Shown here: piece by piece, positions 21,110-27,479 of the stretch | How positions within the stretch are numbered: the stretch's first letter is position 1 | Layout of the letters: each line of letters opens with the position of its first letter | Source of the DNA: Thermoplasmatales archaeon JdFR-43 | Lineage (GTDB): Archaea; Thermoplasmatota; E2; UBA202; JdFR-43 | Assembly: GCA_002011355.1 (NCBI GenBank) | Contig: MTNE01000151.1 | Span: 1-27,479, forward strand | Direction: 5' to 3' | Length of the DNA: 27,479 nucleotides | Position numbers and translations under genes: made by a program | Notes under the pieces: generated by a model | Database searches by the model: none | What the model was told of the DNA's origin: nothing | Seen by the model: the letters and a program-made list of their open reading frames with translations, nothing else

Positions 21110-23880
21110 AGAAGTTAATTCAAGTTGGAATGGTGCTTGGGATCATTTTTTATGTGATCTGTATTGCGTCAGCTGGTAAAGTCGATGTTGGCACGAGTGG
21201 AAAGGTAGGTATAGGCGAATACTCTATTGAATATCAAGTTGTCAAGGCTGGAGGCAAGACATACACGCCAGAATGTTTCGAGTGCGATTTGCCTATTGCA
21301 ATAACCTACAATGCACCGGCTGGGAAGGATCTGAAACTGATTAACCTCGCAAAAGGCTACTTTAAGGTCAAAGAAGGAAAGAGCATTTTTGGCCGAGCAA
21401 AGCAGGATAAAATCAAGTTTAAGCAACTTGAAATTCTCGTAAATAAGAGCTACACTGTCGATGTGCCTGTTTATGGCTGGATCCAAGATGGCGGTAATTG
21501 CTCATCAATACAGATAAGCGGAAACACTTTGAAGTGTATTATAAATTCAACCTTCTACTACACAGTGGCGAAAAATGGAACTTCAGCGACAGCGAGAAGA
21601 GTATGGGATGGCTACAATAGCACGCATTGGTGGGGAAGCAAATGGATAATCAAAAGCTGGAAGACTGAAACACGATATAAGTGGGTTTGGAGGCCAATAA
21701 AACCGACAGATAGAGTCTCGCCAGGTGAGACAGTCGTTATAAACTTCCATGCTTCGAGAGTGCCTGATGCAGGCCGCTTTAAAGCAGATTTCATACCGCA
21801 AGTGAGCATAAATGGCATTAATCTCGATTTCTCTAACCTCGCTTGGTGGAATGCGAGTTGGGAGAAAGTGATGCTGTTTAATGTTACAACACCGCCGACA
21901 ACGGCTGATGCGGTGTACAAGCTCGTGATTGACGGCGCCAATTGGACGCTCTACAATGCAACTGGAGCGGTTGAGGCTACCGCTACCTCAGCGGTATTTT
22001 GGTCTCTCGTACAAGCAGATGGAGATGATTTGAGGATAGCGAACGAGTCAAATGAGATCTACTGGTGGCGTGAAAGTTGGGACTACACAAATCAGAAAAC
22101 AACGGTCTGGATACGCCTTCCAGCTGGCTCAGAGATGATTAAAGTTGTTTATGGCAATGATAATGCAACAGCAACAGCATATGAAGATCCAACAAAAGTT
22201 TTTGATTGGTATGACGTGGATTGGGGTGATTTAACACAATACACCTATGTTTATGTAAATGCCAATTATACATGGTCACAAGTTTTGAGTGGAATCGATG
22301 GCAACACCCTTGAGGCGAGTACAACAGAGATTGGTAAAACATATTTCAACACTCAAGCAACATTAAACGACTTAATTATAGAAGTAGATGTGAGGAGGAC
22401 AGGCACAAGTACAAACGAACAACCTGGTGTTGTGATGTATGCAAATTCGAGTTATTTTATTGAGTTCAGATTGTCAAAATATTCAACGACAGACGTTATG
22501 TACATAATAGAGTATATAAACAATACTGAATATTCAACTAGTATAACTACGACAACAAACTTCAACTCTATATACCACCTAATTGTTAAAAAGAAAAATT
22601 CTAAAGTTCTGTTCGAGGTGTATAATGTAAGCAACAATAACGCCTTTGTTGGTAGCCTATCAAAATCTACAAACTTTACATTTGATGTTATCGCCGGTTT
22701 GATGGCTGCCTCAGGTGCAGGTACTATGTATTTCGACAATTTAATAGTATATACAATAGTTGACTCGGCAAACTTTTTGGATGGACGAGAACAGCCCGTC
22801 GCAAAACCACCAACAGATCCAACAAACATCACATTCAACCGCACTGCCTACTATGTTGGCAACATAATCAACGCCACAGCAAGCGGTTCGACTGATCCTG
22901 AAGGAGTTGGCGTTACCTACTACTACAACTTCACTGTAAATGGAGTGGAAAAGCAGACATGGAGCACCGATAACACCTACAAGATAACCGTCGACGATGC
23001 ACACGCACAAATCATGGTCTGTGCAAAGGCCTACAACGGTTACAGGTTTAGCAACGCTACCTGTGCGTACATTCCACCTGATGGCTATGTGCAGAACACT
23101 CCACCAGTTGTAACCTCCTACGACACTGATAAAGACTCCTACATGGTCGGAGAGAACATCACAGCTACAATGACTGCAACAGATGCCGATAACGATACTC
23201 TAACCTATGAATACAAATTTGAGGATGTCACAACCGCCACGATTCTGCAAGACTGGAGCACAAACAACATTTACACAGTGACGGCAGCAGAGGATGGACA
23301 TACCATAAGAGTGTGGTTCAGAGCTTACGACGGCTACAATTACAGCAGCGAAGTTTACAAAGATGTTGTTGTGGCGAAGGCCACACCACCGCAAATCATC
23401 AATGTAACCCCAGCTCCACCAATCACAATTTACGAGGGCACCATCACATTCTCGGCAACCGTTAACCAAACAGCAGACTGCGAGTGGGTTTTGAACGGAG
23501 CAAGGCAGGAATGGGATAGCGCCACAACTTCCCCATCCTTCACATACACGTTCTCAGCTGGCAACTACACTCTAACCCTAATTGCCCACAACCACACCCT
23601 TCCGAGTCTTACAGATTCCTATACATGGCAGATTAGCGTATCTGTTCAGCCAACTCCAACACCCGAAACATACAGAATCCTGAAAACCTCCTCACTGTCT
23701 GCCCTTCTCCTCGCAAGCCTCGCAGCCTTCATGCTTATCCTATTCGGCCTCGTCGCATACCTTGCCGGAAAAACCGGTTCAGGGGCTGCACTGCTCATAG
23801 TCAGCGTTATCATCTTCGTGATGGTAATGTTCGGCCTGTGGGCTGCTCTGCACATGTTCAAGCTCGCAGGCTGGACCTGA
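21106..23880 (+). CDS. Large surface protein with DUF2341, LamG-like and Ig/PKD-like domains (924 aa)
   Basis: A signal peptide (about 1-23) is followed by a beta region. A DUF2341 domain spans about 246-350 (WWNASWEKVMLFNVT ... LVQADGDDLRIANESNEIYW ... VVYGND). A LamG-like jelly-roll region (about 360-560) comes next. Three Ig/PKD-like repeats (about 565-650, 660-750, 755-850; DPEGVGVTYYYNF and DADNDTLTYEYKF are related) lead to two C-terminal membrane helices (about 865-885, 895-917). Many N-x-S/T sequons suggest glycosylation. DUF2341 and LamG domains bind sugars or occur in surface proteins; LamG is also reported in PAV1 virion proteins. Probable receptor-binding or spike protein, paired with the 888-aa one. 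Confidence 0.82.
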   Translation: MKKLIQVGMVLGIIFYVICIASAGKVDVGTSGKVGIGEYSIEYQVVKAGGKTYTPECFECDLPIAITYNAPAGKDLKLINLAKGYFKVKEGKSIFGRAKQDKIKFKQLEILVNKSYTVDVPVYGWIQDGGNCSSIQISGNTLKCIINSTFYYTVAKNGTSATARRVWDGYNSTHWWGSKWIIKSWKTETRYKWVWRPIKPTDRVSPGETVVINFHASRVPDAGRFKADFIPQVSINGINLDFSNLAWWNASWEKVMLFNVTTPPTTADAVYKLVIDGANWTLYNATGAVEATATSAVFWSLVQADGDDLRIANESNEIYWWRESWDYTNQKTTVWIRLPAGSEMIKVVYGNDNATATAYEDPTKVFDWYDVDWGDLTQYTYVYVNANYTWSQVLSGIDGNTLEASTTEIGKTYFNTQATLNDLIIEVDVRRTGTSTNEQPGVVMYANSSYFIEFRLSKYSTTDVMYIIEYINNTEYSTSITTTTNFNSIYHLIVKKKNSKVLFEVYNVSNNNAFVGSLSKSTNFTFDVIAGLMAASGAGTMYFDNLIVYTIVDSANFLDGREQPVAKPPTDPTNITFNRTAYYVGNIINATASGSTDPEGVGVTYYYNFTVNGVEKQTWSTDNTYKITVDDAHAQIMVCAKAYNGYRFSNATCAYIPPDGYVQNTPPVVTSYDTDKDSYMVGENITATMTATDADNDTLTYEYKFEDVTTATILQDWSTNNIYTVTAAEDGHTIRVWFRAYDGYNYSSEVYKDVVVAKATPPQIINVTPAPPITIYEGTITFSATVNQTADCEWVLNGARQEWDSATTSPSFTYTFSAGNYTLTLIAHNHTLPSLTDSYTWQISVSVQPTPTPETYRILKTSSLSALLLASLAAFMLILFGLVAYLAGKTGSGAALLIVSVIIFVMVMFGLWAALHMFKLAGWT

Positions 23881-23893
23881 AGGAGGTGGTAGC

Positions 23894-24043
23894 TTGAGCA
23901 GGAGAAAGAAGTTGGATCCGCTCGGAGAGGTTATGAGTAAGGTGGCACAGGGATTTGACCTGTCGCCACTCGACAGAAAAATCCTCTCCGCCGGAATAGA
24001 CGGAGCGAAGAAAGCGAAGAGTGAAAAGAGGAAAAGAAGGTAA
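23894..24043 (+). CDS. Basic microprotein (49 aa)
   Basis: TTG 23894 lies 5 bases after AGGAGGTGG, in the same TTG-AGC context as 19976 and 20641. The ends are strongly basic (MSRRKKLD and KSEKRKRR) around an amphipathic helix. It may bind DNA or an acidic partner. Two more basic proteins follow. Confidence 0.6.
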   Translation: MSRRKKLDPLGEVMSKVAQGFDLSPLDRKILSAGIDGAKKAKSEKRKRR

Positions 24044-24059
24044 GAAGAGGGGAGGTGGT

Positions 24060-24335
24060 ATGAGTAGGAGAAGGAGAGGAAGAAGAAACGTTTACCTCGG
24101 AACCGATCCGAGGGTTCCCGACATAAACAAGCCAGGACTCGACAGCCTCACCGAAGTCGGAAGGATATGCGAGGCAATCATCGAGGACTATCAATCCGGG
24201 AAGATATCGAAAAAGACTGCAAGTGGCCGCTTCGCCAGACTTCACAACACCATAATCCCTCGTGACTCCGACTTCAAGGGAGAGAAGAGAAGGAGAGCTC
24301 TCAAAATAGTGGAGAAGTACTGGGATATGCTTTAG
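24060..24335 (+). CDS. Basic protein (91 aa)
   Basis: ATG 24060 follows GGGGAGGTGGT. Starts MSRRRRGRRNVYLG, like the preceding microprotein, then has a helical body (LTEVGRICEAIIEDYQSGKI) and a KRRRALKIVEKYW end. No membrane helix. Candidate nucleic-acid-binding or assembly protein. Confidence 0.7.
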   Translation: MSRRRRGRRNVYLGTDPRVPDINKPGLDSLTEVGRICEAIIEDYQSGKISKKTASGRFARLHNTIIPRDSDFKGEKRRRALKIVEKYWDML

Positions 24336-24344
24336 AGGTGAGAA

Positions 24345-24836
24345 ATGGGTATCCTTGGTCGCCTGAGAGGATTAAAAGAGAAGCTGAGTGATGATGATCG
24401 AGTTCGCAGAGAGCAAATAAGGCAGCTCGCCAGAAGCGCTGAAGAAAAGCTCGAGCTTGCTGAGGAAAAGAGCCAAGCAAGAAAAATAATAGAGAAGGCC
24501 AGAAAAGCTGGCGTGGACATAACGGAATTCGAAGCGCTTGCCTATGTCAAGGAATCTAAACGAAGGGGACAGAGAAGGGCAATAATGGAGGATCTGCTTG
24601 GACTTCCTGGAGCACCTGAAAAGAGAGGAACACGAAAGAGAGGAAGGAGCAAGATCGATACACTGCTGGACTTGAGCGAAAGATATGTAGCAGGATATGA
24701 GGCTACCTTTGGCGCTTTCAGTGGCTTCGAGAAGCTGAGAACAAGGCAGAAGAAGAGAGGGCGCAGAAGTAGAAGACGAAGCGGTAGTGATAGTATGGAC
24801 GTAATGAGCCTGCCAAATCCCATGGACTACCTCTGA
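24345..24836 (+). CDS. Basic coiled-coil protein, last gene of the structural module (163 aa)
   Basis: ATG follows TTTAGAGGTGAGAA. A long charged coiled coil covers about 5-60, a second helix lies at about 62-85, and basic low-complexity segments (KRGTRKRGRSK, RQKKRGRRSRRRSG) follow. It ends MDVMSLPNPMDYL. Charge suggests DNA or membrane-surface binding, possibly as a genome-associated virion protein. Confidence 0.7.
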   Translation: MGILGRLRGLKEKLSDDDRVRREQIRQLARSAEEKLELAEEKSQARKIIEKARKAGVDITEFEALAYVKESKRRGQRRAIMEDLLGLPGAPEKRGTRKRGRSKIDTLLDLSERYVAGYEATFGAFSGFEKLRTRQKKRGRRSRRRSGSDSMDVMSLPNPMDYL

Positions 24837-24848
24837 CTTCCACCGACC

Positions 24849-24854
24849 TTTTTT
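24849..24854 (+). terminator. T6 tract between convergent operons
   Basis: A six-T run sits 13 bases after the last + strand stop and overlaps the orc1/cdc6 stop codon on the other strand. Archaeal RNA polymerase stops at such U-tracts without a hairpin. Confidence 0.5.
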
Positions 24855-25941
24855 AAATCTCTCTCAGAGCTTTTACTATCGTATCCCTATCATATCTCCG
24901 CATTATGTACCTCGTCCTGCCCTTACCCTTCTTTCCGAAAACCAGATCTATGAACCTCAATCTCTCCAGCTTACCAATTATCTCGTAGAACCTCTCATAG
25001 TAAAGCCCCACTTCAGACTTCATTATTGCAAAAACATCTCCTGTGGCGATTTCCTCATTTTCGAGAGTGTATATGATCTTCAACGCTTCTCTTTCATCAC
25101 TGTTCAGAGCTGCAATACTTTTTGTGAGCATCAGCATTTCCTCCCCCTCTTTGGCCCTCTCCACATCACTTATCTCGATCTTCCTGCTGCCCCTCCTTTC
25201 GGCATTTTTGCCAGCATTGCGGAGCAGGTGCAGCCCGTAACGGATATCTCCATTCCTGGCTACGAGGCTCACTATTGCTTGGAACGCCTCCTCTGTAACC
25301 ACATCGGGATAAAAGCCGTGCTCCACTCTCCACCGGAGTATCTCTTCTATCTCCCTCTTTGTGTATAGCGGAAATGCAATCTCGTGGAAGTGGAAAATGG
25401 AACCAAGATAAGGCTTGAGCCTTGCGATAAAGCTCTTACTCATCGCTATCGCTATTATCCCAACTTTGAACCCTGCACTTTTCAGGAAGGTCATCAAAAT
25501 CTCATTAAGAACTCCGTTGGGAAGGAAGTTTATGTCATCGAGAGCTACGATGAGAACCTTTCCCTCTAAGTGTTCCTCGATCTCGCCCAGAAGTTTGAAC
25601 AACGGCACACCTTTCTGTGGTGGCACCTTCCCACATACTTCCTCGAAAATCTTGGAGAAAACATTGTAAGATGTTCTAAGGATCGGACATCTGAGATATA
25701 CCACAGGAACATCGTGTTCCTCAAGTTTTCCCAGCACATATTGCACAACAGTAGTTTTACCGGTTGAAGGTGGACCCACACAAAGAACGTGTCCAGGAGC
25801 ATATCCACTCAAACTTGGTCTCAGCGATATGGCGAGATCGTTAATTTGTGTATCCCGGTGAAAAATGGTTGGCGGGAGGTATTCGGGGTCAAAAACCTCT
25901 TCATTCTTGAAGAGAGTCTCGTCACCCCACAGCAAGTTCAT
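24853..25941 (-). CDS. cdc6: Orc1/Cdc6 family replication initiator ATPase (362 aa)
   Basis: AAA+ ATPase: Walker A GPPSTGKTT (56-64), Walker B LIVALDD (130-136), sensor-2 motif GDIRYGLHLL (231-240), and a C-terminal winged helix (about 275-362). Archaeal Orc1/Cdc6 proteins bind origin DNA and load MCM; element-borne copies usually start their own replication. Length is slightly short of chromosomal versions. The start follows the integrase stop by one base, with GGGGAGTGA as ribosome site, so the two form an operon. Its origin sites are not evident. Confidence 0.93.
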   Translation of the reverse strand: MNLLWGDETLFKNEEVFDPEYLPPTIFHRDTQINDLAISLRPSLSGYAPGHVLCVGPPSTGKTTVVQYVLGKLEEHDVPVVYLRCPILRTSYNVFSKIFEEVCGKVPPQKGVPLFKLLGEIEEHLEGKVLIVALDDINFLPNGVLNEILMTFLKSAGFKVGIIAIAMSKSFIARLKPYLGSIFHFHEIAFPLYTKREIEEILRWRVEHGFYPDVVTEEAFQAIVSLVARNGDIRYGLHLLRNAGKNAERRGSRKIEISDVERAKEGEEMLMLTKSIAALNSDEREALKIIYTLENEEIATGDVFAIMKSEVGLYYERFYEIIGKLERLRFIDLVFGKKGKGRTRYIMRRYDRDTIVKALREI

Positions 25942-25942
25942 C

Positions 25943-27136
25943 TCACTCCCCTTCCTTCTTCTCCTCTACCAATTTTTTAAGCCTCTCTATCTCATCTTTC
26001 ATGCTTAAAATTAGCTGAAGCACTTCTGGCTTTGTCAGTGCTTCAAGAAGCTTACTCTTCTCCCTCTCCCACTCCTCGACCTCTCTAACAGCCTCCTCTG
26101 TGAGCGGCAGCCCGCAGCGAGAGCAGTATTTCCCTTCTACAGGATTGACATAATCACATCGAGGACATTGTATGACATCCAAGTCCTTATCGCCATCCTC
26201 AGTTTTAATCCCATAGAGGTTCAAAATCGCTTTCTCAACATCCTGATCCGCGAGATGTATGTACACTTTAGTCATTCTCGTTCCAGGAACCCATCCCATG
26301 TACTTTGCTCCAACAGCTTCTGGCAATCGCTGAAGGAGTCTTGTTGCCCTGGTGTGTCTAAATAAATGAGGATAGATCTTTTTCTTTATCCCAGCTCTCT
26401 TTGTTATCTTCTTGAGCTGCTTGTAAAAGTCCTCGTACACCATAGACTTCATGTAGTTTTTTCCACTGAGCTTTATCCATAAAGGAGCGTTCGGATCTTC
26501 CTTCAGTGGATGGTCTGATAACCACTCTGCAATATATTTAGAAGCGTAAACGACCCTTAGCCTCCTTTTCATTGTTTTTGATCTTGGTAACCAGACTATT
26601 GCGCCATAATCATCAAACACAACATCTTTAACTCTCATTGCCCCAATTTCACCTATTCTTGCTCCAGTCTCGTAAATAAGAGCTAAAAAAGCTCTATCAC
26701 GCGAATTAAAGCAAGCTTTTATTAAAGCCTCAAACTCTTCTGGAGATATTAGATCGTGTGGAGATATATTAGACTTGACATTACCGAGAGTGAACCAATC
26801 TACGAGTTCCTCCTTTCCCATCCACTTGAAAAACTTCTTAAATGTTTTTTTAACTTCGTAAACTGAGCTCTCGCTAAGATGACCTTTATTAATGAGCATT
26901 TGATAATGGGCAAGTACTTTTCTGATATCTTCTCTCGTGAACTCTTCCAGTTTCTTCTCCACTATGTCGAGAATCTTCATTAAGCAATTGACATAGCTTC
27001 GTACTCTGAATTCAGAAATTCCCTGAGCAAGTAAATCAATAGCAAAAGTCTCAACGATCTCGTAGTTTTCTGTGTGTCGTCGCCTAAATCTTTCGAGAGC
27101 TTTTGATACTCTTTGGTTTGGGTGAAAAGTTACCAT
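25943..27136 (-). CDS. Tyrosine integrase with C-terminal zinc ribbon (397 aa)
   Basis: N-terminal SAM-like core-binding domain (about 20-110) and catalytic domain (about 128-310). Catalytic residues visible are Arg160 (GARIGEIG), Lys187 (RSKTMKRR), His257 and Arg260 (HLFRHTRAT), Trp282 in place of the second His (MGWV) and Tyr292 (KVYIHL). A zinc ribbon follows (CPRC at 324-327, CSRC at 338-341), then a coiled coil (about 355-395). Such ribbons are frequent in archaeal element integrases. The gene is intact, so there is no SSV-type split. It probably marks one end of the element. Ribosome site GAGGAGAT. Confidence 0.93.
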   Translation of the reverse strand: MVTFHPNQRVSKALERFRRRHTENYEIVETFAIDLLAQGISEFRVRSYVNCLMKILDIVEKKLEEFTREDIRKVLAHYQMLINKGHLSESSVYEVKKTFKKFFKWMGKEELVDWFTLGNVKSNISPHDLISPEEFEALIKACFNSRDRAFLALIYETGARIGEIGAMRVKDVVFDDYGAIVWLPRSKTMKRRLRVVYASKYIAEWLSDHPLKEDPNAPLWIKLSGKNYMKSMVYEDFYKQLKKITKRAGIKKKIYPHLFRHTRATRLLQRLPEAVGAKYMGWVPGTRMTKVYIHLADQDVEKAILNLYGIKTEDGDKDLDVIQCPRCDYVNPVEGKYCSRCGLPLTEEAVREVEEWEREKSKLLEALTKPEVLQLILSMKDEIERLKKLVEEKKEGE

Positions 27137-27479
27137 AGTAATATCTCCTCACAGTGGAATATATCTGCAGACGCTAATCCGATAGTCAAGGAACTGAACC
27201 TGAAGAAAGTTGCCCCCGTCAGGGATCCGTCCCTCATAGCTCAGCAGAGCTTTCACAGCTGAGGACGGGAGGGCTCTGTAACTCACTAAAACTCAACTGT
27301 AATATAACTCTTACCCAGTGATACCCTCTGGTTTTAGCTGAACTATTGCAACAGGTCATGTGTAAAAATTAATATGTATTAAAAGATTTTAGGATCCATT
27401 TTTGAAAGTTTAAAAATTATTAATTTTTACTTATTGATGTCCGAGTGAAAGTTTTCAATTCAGATGTGTTTTCGAATCA
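27137..27479. other. 343-bp region beyond the integrase: hairpins, possible host-gene remnant, A+T-rich end
   Basis: On the + strand one frame is open from 27107 to TGA 27260-27262; from about 27164 it reads like real protein (NPIVKELNLKKVAPV, then RDPSLIAQQSFHS). AGGGA-TCCG-TCCCT (about 27217-27230) and CTCAGC ... GCTGAG (about 27239-27263, flanked by CCGTCC and GGACGG) can form hairpins. From about 27360 the DNA is very A+T-rich without a credible gene. The end looks like the junction between the element and flanking DNA. Confidence 0.4.
27156..27167 (-). promoter_or_regulatory. TATA box of the integrase-orc1/cdc6 operon
   Basis: On the minus strand CAGATATATTCC is centred about 25 bases before ATG 27136; GAGGAGAT follows between them. 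Confidence 0.55.

Noticed and set aside
27137..27300. tRNA gene or tRNA fragment as integration site
   Set aside because: The hairpins there do not form a cloverleaf, and no T-arm or acceptor pairing is visible.
27420..27479. Possible CRISPR repeat in the last bases
   Set aside because: The sequence occurs once, without spacers or a second copy in the window.
1..27479. Window as a closed circle joining its end to its start
   Set aside because: Joining the ends extends the first partial frame a little but reaches a stop without any start codon, so the join is not supported.

Overview
The window reads as accessory archaeal DNA, an integrated virus or plasmid or two such elements side by side. 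Shine-Dalgarno sites are of the GGAGGTGAT type, TATA boxes lie about 25 bases before several starts, Arg codons are mostly AGA/AGG, and there is an Orc1/Cdc6 initiator plus an archaeal tyrosine integrase with a C-terminal zinc ribbon. Many proteins are membrane-bound or very short. My best guess for the host is a hyperthermophilic euryarchaeon of the Archaeoglobi type, but that rests on overall character, not on a database match. I see no rRNA, tRNA or CRISPR array.

Left module (1 to about 7564, + strand). This is a tightly packed, translationally coupled run of more than 20 small genes. At least seven encode short Cys/His zinc-binding proteins. Others encode an ASCH-domain protein, a Gp37/Gp68 (DUF5131) radical-SAM-like protein, several small membrane proteins and a 552-aa double winged-helix protein that may be a replication initiator. 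Gene boundaries reuse a few junction sequences, one of them a perfect 25-bp repeat. There are traces of rearrangement: a paralogous gene tail fused out of frame, and a 70-bp segment that looks inverted between 10-bp arms. The initiator-like gene carries several GGTGA palindromes, like an origin or operator inside the gene.

Middle (7567 to about 10221). A minus-strand pair encodes a 50-aa protein and a 429-aa papain/C39-like cysteine peptidase. An intergenic region with a bulged hairpin follows, then a leaderless serine recombinase and an A+T-rich region with T-tracts and G-runs.

Right module (10222 to 24836, + strand). This looks like a virion or cell-envelope assembly module. It holds a P-loop ATPase, a 133-aa three-helix membrane protein behind its own promoter with tandem TTTCGAAA sites, and a small membrane protein whose reading frame is joined across a TTTTTTA slippery heptamer. 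It also holds a 1064-aa protein with a nucleotidyltransferase-like motif and a long Ser/Pro tail, two large secreted multidomain proteins (888 and 924 aa) with C-terminal membrane anchors, more small membrane proteins and three basic proteins. Such a set fits membrane-enveloped archaeal viruses (pleolipovirus-like, including those of Archaeoglobi, or spindle-shaped viruses of the PAV1 kind); the exact group is inference.

Right end (24853 to 27479, - strand). The integrase and Orc1/Cdc6 form an operon. Beyond them lie about 340 bp with hairpins and a possible host-gene remnant. The stretch from the serine recombinase to the integrase is about 18 kb and could be one complete element; the left module could be its early region or a second element.
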